A DNA stretch of 64,000 bases. It comes from Turritopsis dohrnii (taxonomy: Eukaryota; Cnidaria; Hydrozoa; Anthoathecata; Oceaniidae). Shown one piece after another: positions 22,982 through 35,105 of the stretch. Within the stretch, counting starts at the first letter, position 1. Each line of letters begins with the position of its first letter. Below the pieces are notes generated by a model. It was not told the DNA's origin. It saw only the letters and a program-made list of their open reading frames with translations, and ran no database searches. Made by a program: the position numbers and the translations under genes. The DNA lies in the NCBI GenBank assembly GCA_027922465.2, contig BQMF02000602.1:1-64000 (forward strand), in the 5' to 3' direction.

Positions 22982-25060
22982 TTACTTTCTAGAATTTGGA
23001 AAAAATTTACCAAATGACATGCTTGGTCCAATTTTATTTTTATAGTCTGTAACTGTATATTCCAGTTCAGCTACCCGTTTTTCATTGTCTTCAATTTTAC
23101 GGAGCTCTTTGGTGTAATCAACATCATTACTGAGACTAGCTATTTTTAAGTCGATTAAATGGAATTTCTTTTCCAAAAGGTTAAAAAATTTCAAACATGT
23201 GCCAAGCGATATATGTAGCACTGGAGGAGCAACCTGTAATACTTTCCATTTTACTTACCTGATTTATAGGAATGTTGAAGTATGGACTGTTGATAACGTT
23301 ATTAAAATTCTTAGCTTCTTTTAGCTTTCCACCCGCTTCCTAGAATGCATTATAATCTCTTATAGTCTCAGAGTCTGTAAAGTTCTCTTGTTGTTTTTCC
23401 CCCTTTCTAGAAGATTTTGTACTTTCGTATATATGCTGATGACATTTTGCAGAAAAGGCAACAGTGTCGAACTGAAACATAATGGGTAATGAATTGTTTA
23501 CTTAACGATGATTTCAAACTTTGGTATTCCATAAAGTGGTTTTGAGATATTACCATTAGCTCCAGTGAGCCCATACATTACACAAAGGAATTCATAATCA
23601 CCGAACATAAATATACGTAGATTTCGATCTCTAAATAATTCACAAATTGATTTTAGCTGCTATTGAAAATAATTTTACAAAGCATGTTTTTTTAAGGAAT
23701 TAACATACTCCAACTTCATGGTTTGTGAATCATATACTTGAGATTTGAAGTGCTGCAATCCAACATTCAGGTTCACATGTGTGTCTTTTGTTTCGAACAA
23801 GGAAAGAACTAGTATCTTTTTACTGTTTGGTTTCCTAATGCTGCATAATTGGTAGCGTTGGTTATGTGTTTTAAGGTAAAAAATCATAATATCATTTTTG
23901 GGTTTTGTTTAAAATTTAGAATTCATAATGACTTTGCAATTGTTTTAACTTTATTCCAAGGAATGTTCAGATCTGACTTTAAAGCAACATTTTTTCAGGT
24001 TAAACTTCTGTTGATGTTATATTTGCAGCTTTTAGTATTTATAAGCGGTCGTTTTCTTCAAAAGTTTTTAAGAAAGAGGCACTCTGTGTGACATGTGATG
24101 TAACTTGTGATCCTGCTATATCTTTAAAATTTGTTTTCTACAGTTTTTTGGTCTTCCCTGTGCTCTACCATGATAGCTGCAAAGAAAGCAGTTGGTGGCT
24201 GTGTGCTCTACCCATGTCAGTGTTATAGGATCAAGTCTGTGTCTCCTATGTTTCCCCAATTTTGAGTACCACTTCAATTCACTTTATTCTTCTTACGTTC
24301 TACTGGTGATGTGTTCTATATAGTATTACTTGATGCAGCCTTGTTTTTTTGCAGCCTCTTATCATCACAAGTTCTACCATTGATATAGGCTCAACATGAC
24401 ACCTAATTCTGTCTTACCCACCTTGTACAAGTTTGCTCCTCAGCCAACTCATAGCACAGTCATAGCCTTTGGTTTTCATTCATAAATTTTTATGCTATCT
24501 GATTATTTTTATTAGATTTTTAGGTTTTATGTTTAGTCTGATTTTAACCTGCCAAGCTGTGGTTTTTCCAGTCCTAATTATACTGGGTATCGGAAATATA
24601 TTTTCACTGCCTTGATTAACCTTTAGTCTTTAACTCTGTCGCATTTTTAATAAAAAAATTTTTTTTTTTGTTTGTTTGTTTTTTTATGCAGAATTTTATC
24701 ATCCATCTATATTTTACGTATTTTAACTATTTTAATATAATATTCAAATTATAGTAGGTCCACATCAGTGACATCACTGACATTTGTACATATGACCTTC
24801 TTTACCAAATAAATAATAAATAAAATAAATAAAATAAATAAAAGCAGATAGTCAAGTGGAAGACCTTCTTTATCAGCAGAGCAATCAACTGAAAATACAT
24901 TTTATATTATTTCTATTATCTTAGAAACAGAGAATGATTTTTGCTCTGAATTTTCACCACATAATCTGCATAGTTTCGTCAGGATTTTACAATGGATGAC
25001 AGGGGCGGTAGCCATGCTTGATGTGGTGGGTGGGGGAGGTACAAAAATGTTGATAACTTG
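22982..25060 (-). pseudogene. Uncharacterised invertebrate family, copy 2, with intron-like gaps
   Basis: Pieces on the minus strand follow the order of copy 1. An N-terminal cysteine motif (KLCRLCGENSEQ, about 24990) starts from a possible ATG at about 25015. Next is a block with SLFETKDTHVNLNVG (23675-23887), then FGDYEFLCVMYGLTGAN (about 23600). A GT..AG gap at 23472-23553 joins in frame to VRHCCLFC. Then come EAKNFNNVINSPYFNIPINQ and, across a 25-nt gap, VAPPVLHISLGTCLKFF, followed by a coiled coil to 22982. A stop after LFC and a frame change near 23400 indicate decay. The assignment of the N-terminal piece, about 1 kb away, is inference. Confidence 0.5.
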
Positions 25061-26029
25061 ATGAAAAAACTGATACCAACGTGAACTTTTCAGGACGAGT
25101 AGTTCTGGATAACACTTCTTCTGAAATGATCGGAGAATATTCATCAATTCAATTGATAATCGAATGTGAATTTCTCACAGAATTATAGATTTCCCCCTTA
25201 TTAACAAGGGTGCATGAAGCCATTCTATTTCGTACAGCACAACATTTGCTATGCAAAAACGCGATGAATTTAGCGCATGCGCATAATAATATTCCGCGGT
25301 TCGGAAACAAATGAGCAAACGTGCAAGTAGGCTTTAGCCTACCTCTGGATCCGAACCTGAGTACATGAGTCAAACGAATTCATTCATTCAGAATGCATAT
25401 GTTATACATATAGTAAGGGTAATGGTAACAAACGTGCTTTTAGTTCATTTATTTATTTATTTAAAATGGCTGCACATTTATGAATGTTTTTATTTCGCAT
25501 GGCTGTGGAAATAAGAAAGTTGTTGTGCTGTCTCATCTCATCTTAACCATTTGCCTGTACAATTAATTGACTATGTATGAGATGATTGGTGCTTTCTATA
25601 ACTAGGGTACCTTTTAGCTGTTTTGGGAACAAAATGCAAGCGCCTCTGCCACTAATTTGATTTAGTAGACTAATGATGTTTGGTGCTTTGCATGTCCTGT
25701 CTCCCAGCCATTTTGTGTTTTTTTTGTTTGCTTCAATATAGTTGTAGTATAATTAGCTATTCTTCCTTCACTGTTATGCATTGATATCATTTTGGTATAG
25801 GACAGAAAATAAAAATGGTATTAAAGAATCAAGACTGATCATTAGATCTTGAAGGTTAGTAAAGTGAAGAATTGTGTTTATTCGCAAATTCATTAATTAA
25901 TGATATACTGTCAAATGCAGCTGTGCTACAAAAGAAGCAGTTTTGGTGGATGCGTTTGACTTTTTTTCTTATTTTTCCATGTTTACGCATTATTGAGTTT
26001 AAATTTTATTTGGTACTGCGGCTATGACG
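25061..26029. other. Gene-free stretch
   Basis: No supported coding sequence. Open frames at 24902-25147 (upstream part) and 25149-25373 on the minus strand lack motifs apart from the cysteine motif described above. ATTT-type low-complexity DNA lies at 25440-25465, and (AAAT)n at 24800-24842. Confidence 0.45.
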
Positions 26030-26130
26030 TCATCAAAATCTTTGATCGATGATATCTCTGCAACAGTTAGTCGTAGCGAAACGATCCCATTCATTTTTAT
26101 TATCAGTTTTTCTAGCTCTGCAACATCGGC
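26030..26130 (+). mobile_element. Helitron 3'-subterminal fragment
   Basis: About 100 bp (GACGTCATCAAAATCTTTGA ... CGATCCCATTCATTTTTATTATCAG ... TCTAGCTCTGCAACAT) match the second 3'-end subfamily seen at 11090-11200. It stops before the hairpin and CTAG. Confidence 0.6.
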
Positions 26131-26164
26131 AATGTTGACTGCTACATACTTAAATATCAGGTCC

Positions 26165-28870
26165 TTTAAATAATGTATAGTTACTCCACGCCTTATCTAC
26201 AACTTCCAGAGGCGACGATTTGTCTTGAAATAACACATGCTGCATAAGCCCAAACGCAACCTCATGTGATTTTGGAAAATCCATATCCACCAGGTAATAC
26301 GCAGCCTACATGGATGCAAAGGCCAAAGTTATCTCTGATTCTTGAAATCTGCTTATGATGTCAATACCATGTATCAAAAGGACTTCTGGTTCAGAATTAA
26401 CAAGAACCAAGACCCCACCAACATTCTTTCCTAATTTTTCTTGAGCATCTTCAGATGACTAAGCAAGGGCACAAAAACACGTATTAGTAATTAATTGGGT
26501 TACACCACTTGAAAAGTAGAAATGTCTGCCGATATTTACTTATACGACAAATAAAACAAATACAGCAAAGAAATAATGAAATAAAGAATCCAAATACCTT
26601 AACTTTTATCATGATAGTTTCAACTTGTTTTTTTTTTGGAGGTTGCTGTCGGAAATATTTTATGGATGTTCTTCAGTAAATGCAATACTTTCCTTACTGA
26701 AAAAAGAAAACAATCTTTATTGAAAAAACTATTACAGGAGTTCATTGAAAACATAAAAATTAAAACATGAAATGACAACAAGATTGAGTTGTAAACCGTG
26801 TGTTGGTGGAGGGGGTTTAAACCCTTTTTTTGATATGGCAATGTAAATAATCGCCTCCATTTCTGCATCAAATCTTTTCAACGCATCCTTAACAAATGAA
26901 GGATCTTTTTTCTCCCAGAATTCTTCTGACTTCCTCCTCAATCTATATGTACCAAGTGAGAAGAGTATAGAGATATATAGATCTAGGTATGTGTGTATCA
27001 CTTCCAGTTATGTTTTTTTTTATTTAATTCTTTTTGAAGCTGCAAGTAATGTCTGTCCATTATGGCACCAGAATATGTTTCTGAAAAAATAAAATACCGC
27101 AAAAAATTAAGACACAAAGTCTTGACAAAAAATCTGTTTTTTCTTTTACCTTCATTAGCACACCCTAGTTTTATTGCTAAGGTTTCTTGATTTTTGGACT
27201 TACTTCAATGGTAGATTTCAAAAGATTGAGTAAAATTAGCAAAGCTTAACACCTTCAAGCACAGCCAAACATTGAACAGAAATATTATTTAGAAAATTCC
27301 AAATACCAAGTTCCTGATTTTTCTCTTCAAAGGCATCTTTCTCATTTTCTTGTTCAGATGTGGATTCTTGATTTTCCTGTTCAGCTGTGGATTCAGCATC
27401 CCATTTTGTCAAATTCCATGTATTTTTATTTTCCTTCTTTGATGTGCCTTCTGTGGTGTTTGTAATTTTGCGCATTTTGTTTTTGCTTCTACTTGGGGTG
27501 GGCCCCTGTGGACGTTTCACACTTTTTGAGTTCTTAATTCTGGCTTTGAGTTGCTTTTACGATTTTCCCTGTAAAAACAAGCACAACATTATTTACTAAA
27601 AGAAAAACCCCAATCGTAAAGAACACATGGCTCACTCAAATAATACAATCGTAAAGAACACATGGCCCACTCAAATAATACAATCACCTGATCAAAACAA
27701 AAGAAAAAACAGCTGCCAAAGGCAGAAGGAAGGTGTTCAAGTTTTCTTTCTTTGTATTCATGAAAAAAGAAAGTGCTGCAGCAAAAAAATGTAGATTACA
27801 AGAATTAATTATCTTACTTAATTGAACACAACATAAACTTTCTAATATTTCTGAAAATTATAAATTATACTTACATGATTAGTCGCAGGGTCTTAATACA
27901 CGGATAATTGATGACTAAGGATTTAGCCATTTCCTTTAGTCATAGTTCGTGGGATTTCGATTGAACGGTGGAGCCATTGATATTGCTGTCATACAATGAA
28001 CTGTCCCCCGTATCATTCTGTGATACACATCAGAATTCACACAACCATTCTGCACAGCTGCCAGCAATGCTTCATCTTTATAAATGGTATAAACAGGTCC
28101 ACTGCATTGCAATGTTGCTTTTACTTCAAAGTTTTTCTGATGCAGTGATTTTGCTACATTTGTATTTGATTTTGTAGAACTTTCAGCAACTTGATCATTC
28201 ATTGCATGTGATGAACAAGGATGTTCACTGCTATTTTTACCATTGGTTGATTTAGTCACACAAGGTTAGTCTTTCTCCTTGTTTGAAGCTAAATTCTGCT
28301 TAAACAGAGTACAAATTTAAAAGAAATCCCATACAGTGAAGAGTAATACAAGTGATTTCCAGTAAAACAGTTACTTCTTGGTATAATTTTTCATGCATAC
28401 CAATTCTCACCTATTCCTGCATTCGCAAATTTTATTACTATTGAACACTCCCTGTACGTTAAAATAAGGCTCTCTTTTCCTTTGTTTCTCATAAAATCTT
28501 GATTAATATCAAGATTAATAGGAGCCTTACAGCCTGAGAGTCAAAAGAGTCTTCCGATAAAGTCCCTTCGTCTTCAACATTTGCGGATTGCTCTTGGGTC
28601 TATTGTAGAAAATGTAAGGTATTAACTGGCTGAAGGATCCTGTCTTTGACCCAGTTGAAAGTACATTATCTGTAACGAGAAACTTGAGAGAAATGATGAC
28701 ATGAAACTTACTCTGGTATCCCTTATCTCTTGTATTGTTCTCATTAACTGTTTTCTCCGTCTGAAATTTTCATTTCCTGGGAAAATCTCTAACAAGTCTT
28801 CCCTACCCAGGTCAAGGATGTCAGTATCTGACAATTCCATATCTAAATCAGAATGATGTAACAAGTTTTC
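26165..28870 (-). pseudogene. SAMD3-like / uncharacterised repeat-type gene, broken or multi-exon
   Basis: Read downwards from 28864: a SAM-like segment (SDTDILDLGREDLLEIFPGNENFRRRKQLM), then 28259-27936 with VYHRMIRGTVHCM and APPFNRNPTNY. A lysine/glutamate-rich segment follows (27520-27236), then 27001-26800 (RRKSEEFWEKKDPSF). A last segment preceded by an AG acceptor (26460) reads VLLIHGIDIISRFQE and YYLVDMDFPKSHEVAF. I recall this order from invertebrate proteins annotated as SAM-domain 3-like, widespread and of unknown function. One TAG lies in the last segment, and I could not join all pieces by splice sites. Whether it is a spliced gene with a lesion or a pseudogene is open. Confidence 0.45.
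27611..27680. repeat. 35-bp tandem repeat, two units
   Basis: CAATCGTAAAGAACACATGG starts at 27611 and again at 27646. The units differ at one base. Confidence 0.8.
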
Positions 28871-29861
28871 AGTGGTTGAAACAGGAAATTACATACCTCA
28901 AATGTATTAACTTTCATGCATACTTAATTTAGCAATTTTTTTTGAACAATTCGCGAAATTAAGTACAAGCGAACTTTTTAGATGCAGAAAAATCATGAAA
29001 ATAAATACACACAAAAAATTTGAAAATGTGAAAATCGCTAAATTTAACAAGCGTTTTAATGCTTAACTTATGACATTGGAAAAGAAACTAAACTTTTAAA
29101 ACCTTGCACTCACAAACACTGTTAGTGTTATTGGATTTAAGGCTGGAAAGTTGTTGGTCGACCGCCCGTGTAGGAGACATCTATATGCCTGTTGCCACAC
29201 AAAACGTCAATTTGATGTTTTATAAATTAGAACCTCTTTGAAACGTCAAGCTTATGATGATGATATAAATTTCAAGAAAAGTATAAAATTTTTCAACAGA
29301 CTGGACCATAAAACAACAAACAAATTTCCTACAACCTGCACATGACAATTTGCTAATGTAGGATGCTGAAAATTTTTGTTGTTGTTGTTTTTGAATGTGC
29401 ATAAATGTTTGGGAAGATAGTTTCAAAATCAAAGTTTCGTTTCTTACTTCATTTTTTGAACCGTAAAAAGTGCATCAAACTGCCGCATGAAAACGTCAAC
29501 GTGACCCCAATGCCAATGCCTTAAATAAGATTAATTCGAGAAAAGTATCGTAATTTTACTGGAATGGTGAAAAATCCATGTCTATTCAGCATCCAGGCAG
29601 GGTTGGCAGAGGGTGACGGTGTTTTTCATATAAGAACTAAATGAAAAAAGGGCAAAAACATCCAATCAACTTCATTAGCCCCATTTGCCTGGTAGCACAT
29701 TATCATTGCAAGGAAGTGAATTACCTAAGAAACAGAAATATGATTCTGAAAAAAATAGAAACCACTAATCGTTTTTGCTGGTGCTCATTAATAGTCATAG
29801 CCTAAAGTAACAAAACATAACGTTGTCATCCCTGTCATGGACATGTGCCATGGACATAGAA
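28871..29861. other. Gene-free stretch
   Basis: AT-rich, no gene seen. The 70-codon open frame on the minus strand at 29220-29432 has no motif. Confidence 0.5.
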
Positions 29862-31493
29862 CAGACCTCTCAAGTCACCCGCATTGAGCGGGTGTCACTC
29901 GCATTAAGAAATTTACTCCCACCTATTTTGAGAAAGGAAAAGTCACCTGCATTTCATATTGTTTTGTACTTAATATCGCATCCCTCATTCACCTATTTGT
30001 CGTGTCCTCTCGCCATTTTATTTTCAAATGAACTGCGCAGCCGCTACACTTTGAATAGTTTCGATCTTAGCCTACCACGAATCATGCGTGTCAGGCTGGG
30101 TATAGGCTAGCAATAAGGTAGGCTTTCTTTTAAGGATAGTCAATACCCTCCAAGGTGAATTTTTTTGAAATATTTCCTTTCAATTTTTTATTTACAAAAC
30201 AGATTCCGCAATCAGAATTTTAAAATTTCAAATAATTATGGAGTTATTAGGAAAAACCAAAATGCAAAAAAATCTTTGTTTACACAAGTAATTAATCTTT
30301 CAGTGAAATAAAAGAGATTTCTCTCAATATACGCACATGCATGACGCCATACATACTTTTTTGGCTTTGTTTACTTTTCATATTCAATATTTTGCTTTAT
30401 TATCGTTAAAAATAAAACCAGGTGGTATAATTATACACACTATCATTATTCAATGAGATAGTTTTCTACCATTGTAACTTTTCATACATTCCAACATCTC
30501 ACATTCACAATAGAATTTGAAATCTTTAAATGTGATTTTCTCTGAAAGTAATTTTAGCTCGATGACCAACAGTTAAAGAGTTCCAACTCCCCTTGTGAAC
30601 GAGATATAACCATGCGGTTTTTTTCATTTTGTTCAGTTGGCCTTTGCGCAAAAAAGTTTGCCACATACTTTGAAAAGAATCAAAATTCGCCCCGTGAGGG
30701 AGAGTTGCAGTTAAAGAACCAACGTTTTTATAAAGTCATGAACAAAAAGCTTTATATTTTTGGAAGTAATGAGTTTTAAAAAAAACTGTGGCAAACGTTT
30801 TTCGACAAATGATCATGGATTTCAAAAGTGCAATTTGTTTGAGAAAAAAGTGTAATGCAGGCTTCCCTAGAACTTTTTAATTCAATGCGTTCTAAATTTT
30901 ACTTTTTTTCTTCTAATTCATGTCCTTTTCATTTTTAATAAACCAAATATGGCTCATTAGACTGATAATTAAATAAGGATTCAGAAAATACATACTTTTG
31001 ATAAGAAAAAAATCAACACATTTTAAATTATCAGGGAAAAACTGAAATCATGCTTAGGAGGGTATGGACTATCCTTAAGCAGGATTTAACTAACTCACTA
31101 TGGTATAAAAAGAGTTTTTTAATTGTGAATCTAACTAGTTACCACCATGTGACTTTTTTATTCACCCTGCAGTTATGCAGTTGTGCAGTTATGGGGTTTT
31201 AATCGAATCGAGATTTGCGCTGGAATGGCAGCAATAATGCTGAGTTCGAAGGTTTATGATAAACCGGCTTCCATATAACCATTGCAATCTATTTTCGAAA
31301 AGTAAGCAGAAAGTGTTGCGTACGGAAAGGAGACCATTATGCTCAATAGCAACTTTAAATACTGGTAATTTAAACCAGAAAATAATTAGCCTATTTGATT
31401 GTCAATAGAACTCCAATTAGCGCTATCTCGAAAAATTCACTTTCGAAAATTTCTTTACCTCCCGCTTTGGAATTTTTAAACTTGAGAGGTCTG
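29862..31493. mobile_element. Non-autonomous DNA transposon, hAT-like ends, 6-bp target duplication
   Basis: The ends are CAGACCTCTCAAGT at 29862 and its exact inverse ACTTGAGAGGTCTG ending at 31493 (one base variable at the inner edge). Both sides carry ATAGAA (29856-29861, 31494-31499). The left end has a subterminal palindrome CACCCGCATTGAGCGGGTG. The CAG..CTG ends resemble hAT; a 6-bp duplication is unusual for classical hAT (8 bp) but known for the hAT5 group. No transposase is present, and another element is nested inside. Confidence 0.8.
30134..31074. mobile_element. Nested inverted-repeat element with TTAA target
   Basis: Ends GGATAGTCAATACCCTCC at 30134 and the inverse (one mismatch, GGAGGGTATGGACTATCC) at 31057-31074, each flanked by TTAA. 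TTAA duplications are typical of piggyBac and Kolobok transposons; the ends look more like Kolobok. The 941-bp interior is non-coding. Confidence 0.75.
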
Positions 31494-31594
31494 ATAGAAG
31501 TGCACAGATGTTCGCTATGCCAGCATTTTCAGTCTTAACAACTTCGAGGCCTACTTAACACATATATTCGGTTCATAGTCGGTTTTGTCAAGTG

Positions 31595-31682
31595 AGCCTC
31601 CGTTAAATAGCCTCTGTTAAGCCTCCGTTAAGCCTCCATTAATGACTTGATGAACAGCTTATGGCATAAAATATATATATGA
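31595..31682. promoter_or_regulatory. Four inverted AGCCTCCGTTAA motifs plus TATA-like box
   Basis: AGCCTCYRTTAA occurs at 31595, 31609, 31620 and 31631, the last three spaced exactly 11 bp. A TATA-like run (TAAAATATATATATGA, 31667-31682) follows about 115 bp before the ATG of the next gene at 31797. The same motif in the opposite direction is repeated eleven times inside that gene. A promoter role is inference; it could also be a transposon end. Confidence 0.4.
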
Positions 31683-31796
31683 TAGGGGGGAATCATTTAT
31701 CATTTTATTTCTATTATTGCGAATATTTTAATAAACCCAACACATCAACAATCTGTAGTAAAGTCTCAAAAACATAATAACTTTGAAAACGACGGT

Positions 31797-34553
31797 ATGG
31801 CAGAACCGACAGACGACATCGATGTATCTCCACCGCAGAGAGCTTTTCTACTGCGTGGGTTCTGCAGCAATGATCAGTTAACTGAGGCTGAACGTTTACA
31901 AAATTACAACGAAGTAAAGGTTTTTGGGCGTTTTCAATAGTTTTAAGACTATTTCTAGTCCATTGATCAGTTAACGGAGGCTGGTATCACAAAAAATTCT
32001 TAACGGAGGCTGGCATCACAGAAAGTTCCTTAACCGAGGCTGAGCGTTTTGACAGTCCAAAACTGATTTGTTAACGCAGGCTGTTCTCATAATACAAATA
32101 TACAACGAACAAAAGGGGTTTAGGTGTTTTTCAATAGTTTTAAGACCACTTCTGATGCACTAATCAGTTAACGGAGGCTGGTATCACAGAAAGTTCCTTA
32201 ACGGAGGCTGAGCGTTTTGACAGTCCAAAACTGATTTGTTAATGGGGTCTGTTCTCATAATACAAATATACAACGAACAAAAGGGGTTTAGGTGTTTTTC
32301 AATAGTTTTAAGACCACTTCTGATGTACTGATCAGTTAACGGAGGCTGGCATCACAAAAAGATCCTTAACGGAGGCTGAGCGTTTTGACAGTTCAAAATT
32401 GATTTGTTAACGGAGGCTGTTCTCATAATACAAATTGTGGAAAAATCCAAAGAGCTGTGAAACCAAGGCAACAACTGATTTGTGCTGAAGTTTCAAACAG
32501 TGGTTTAAAGGAAGCCGTTGCCTCCAGTGAAACTATGGGGGCTTTTTGGTGCTGTAAGCGAAAGCTTCAGAACGTTTCAAAAATGGTTTTGTACCCTTCC
32601 AGGGCCGTCTTATACTTTTTAAAAATCAACTGCAGAAGTTAACATGTAATGAAACTGCAATATGTGAAGGATTCGATCCAGAATTGGGGAAATCATATGA
32701 AGCCTGCGTTATTCTCACAGGAAATGCAGTTCATTTTAGAAAAGATAAAGTGTGGTTTACCATGAATGAAACAGGAAACATAGTAACTGGATCAAAATCA
32801 TCCGAAATGATCACGCATATCATGATGTTCCTGTAAATTTTTCGGCATTAAAAGAAAGAGGAAGTTCACCATCTGAAAATGGCATCTTATCGGAGGCCAT
32901 TCTTGCTTTAGATTGTTGCCTTGGAAATCTCGTCACTGGCAAAGAAAATGATAGATATGTGGTGGAGATCCAAGATGCTCTCCAGGGACGATGTATCCAT
33001 AACTGCATTTTCAACATTTTTTTAAAAAATGTAGCATCCATATTTGATATCAACATTGGCAGTGTGAGATCTACAAGTTGCCGTGCCTTTCTAGAAAGCT
33101 CTATTTCAAATCGCATACAAAATATGGAAACTTTCAGTAGGCACAAAACATGAAGGGCACTCAAGTTTGACGCCATTATATTTTGGTTTGATCAAGGAAT
33201 TCAAATCCTGTTGACAGAGAAAGAAACAATTTACAGAATTGGTGGGGAATCTTTCTTTAAAGAAGGTAATGAATTAATTACTTTATCAACAGATTTTCAT
33301 GAGCTTTTATCTTTCCTCATTTTTCATAAATCTTTGAAACTAAATTCATTCAGTGAGAATTTAAAACATGCAAAATCCAATCGAACTTAAAACTTGAAGT
33401 TTACGTAGACATAAATTTACATAGTCTGAAACAATACACGCATTGATTTATTTGTTTTACTATTTATTTACTTGTTTCATATGATATTTTCAGCCATGAC
33501 AGTATCATCGAAAATCATCGAAATTGTTAAGCTGTTGACATGGATCAAAGAAGGCAACTGTGAAGTCACTAAGTGTATGGCGCAAGATAAGGTTATCTCC
33601 AATGAGATATTTAATTGTCGGGACAAAAATCTTTTGTTTCTAACAATATTGTTAGATATCATTAATGGTAGGCCTATGGAATTACAATCACAGAAAGCTG
33701 CTAGATTGAGTGTTGTAGCCACCTCGGTCCTACCATTAAAATTGGGAAACCAATCTGGTATGGCTAGCCAAGTATTGACTGCTCTAAACGAAAGGATAAA
33801 GTTTGTTGAGGTGTTGAGGCCATCAGAAATCAGAGCAGTGCATTTTGACTGCTGCATATCCAAAGAGTCATCGATTTTACAGAGCAACATATCTTCCACT
33901 ACCTTTGTGGCACGAATTCTGAAACGTAAAACACAGATACAGTCGGGAAAACTATCAGAAGAATTGCTTCTCAATGTGTTGCAATTCCTTCAAGAAGTAA
34001 AAGGTCTATGCATACAGCTTATAAAGGTTGCCCCGACTAACGATGAACAGAAGCGCTTGCGAGAAAGGAAGTTTTCATACACCAGTACCAAGATGGAGAC
34101 AAAGATAGAAATTGAAGAAAAACTAGAGAAGGTCGCTCCAAGAATGCTCATTGTTATTTGCATAGCTGCAGTTCACTAACAATTTCTTTTCTTTTTTTGA
34201 TTGGGAGACAAAGCGTATACTTCTCCAGATTATTGATTTTACATTGTGGTATTGATACTCAGCTAAATGATTTCTTCATTAAGCATGGGTGAGAAACCTT
34301 TTAATGATTTTCCTCCTCACTTTACTAACAAATTGAAAGTAGATTCAATTTTTCATGATTTCATGTTATGACCACAACTTATTTTCATGTTTAGAGTTTG
34401 CATAGTGTCGTAGAGTAGAAGATACATATCAGCTAATGTGACTAAAAATGACATTTTGTTGCACTTTAAAGATCAGCTTATGTTTATTGAGATATTAGAC
34501 AGAAACTTTGAAATTTCTGATATTGCAGATATACGTTTAACTGATCTGAAGTA
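31797..34553 (+). CDS. Unknown multi-exon gene (exon borders partly uncertain)
   Basis: I do not recognise the product. A clean first exon (31797-31919, 41 codons, MAEPTDDIDVSPPQ...NDQLTEAERL) ends at AAG|GT. After a repeat-filled region, coding sequence resumes around 32600-32810 (CNETAICEGFDPELGKSYEA), shifts frame near 32815 and continues to 33266 (VVEIQDALQGRCIHNCIFNI). One in-frame TGA lies at 33150-33152, and a GT donor follows. An exon from about 33493 (after TTTTCAG) runs to about 34178, helix-rich and leucine-rich. Further open pieces with acceptors lie at about 34226-34288 and 34413-34553 (SDIADIRLTDLK then stop). No membrane segment or known motif. The TGA and one frame shift may be lesions or mis-set introns. 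Confidence 0.45.
31903..32440. repeat. 168-bp tandem repeat carrying TTAACGGAGGCTG motifs
   Basis: Motif starts at 32000, 32030 and 32071 recur at +168 (32168, 32198, 32239) and +336 (32336, 32366, 32407). The first unit holds one extra 29-bp motif copy (31971). Each unit has three motif copies and the words TCAATAGTTTTAAGACCACTTCTGATG and CAAATATACAACGAACAAAAGG. The motif matches the coding sequence for QLTEAE in exon 1 (31878), and each unit reads LTEAGITxSSLTEAERFDS before a stop. Confidence 0.85.
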
Positions 34554-35105
34554 ACTGAAAACAGCAGTGTATGTTCAAAATTCATGGTTGCATGTTCATG
34601 TTCGTTTATCCCCCATGACATGACCCACCTTCCTTTTTAACTGTTTAAATTTCTATAGTCCCAATGAACATTGCTTATTATACCTATCTATAAGGTTTCT
34701 TCTGGAAGAATAGACTTAGTCAATCCCTTTTGGCTTGGGATAACCAGAAGTTTTTACCCTGGAGTCGGTATAATAATCAGATGTTTCATATATTCGAACT
34801 TAAGAACATGCAAATAAGAGGAGTTAATCTCTATAAAAGTGTTTATAATGATTTCATATTACTTACTTTACATTGTAAAATATATATATTGAGAAGATAT
34901 AACTTGAATCGTTGTCCAATATTTTCCCTTGTACAGAATAATTTAGCATAAATCGTATTGGCTGTTAGATGTCACTTTTCTGCATCTCTTTCATGCAACT
35001 TTATTACCTAGCATGCTTTTAGTCAACGTTCGTATTATCACATGTAAATGACATTTTGACCGCATGTCCAAAAAAAGTATTCTTTACAATTTTTCATTTT
35101 TTCAG

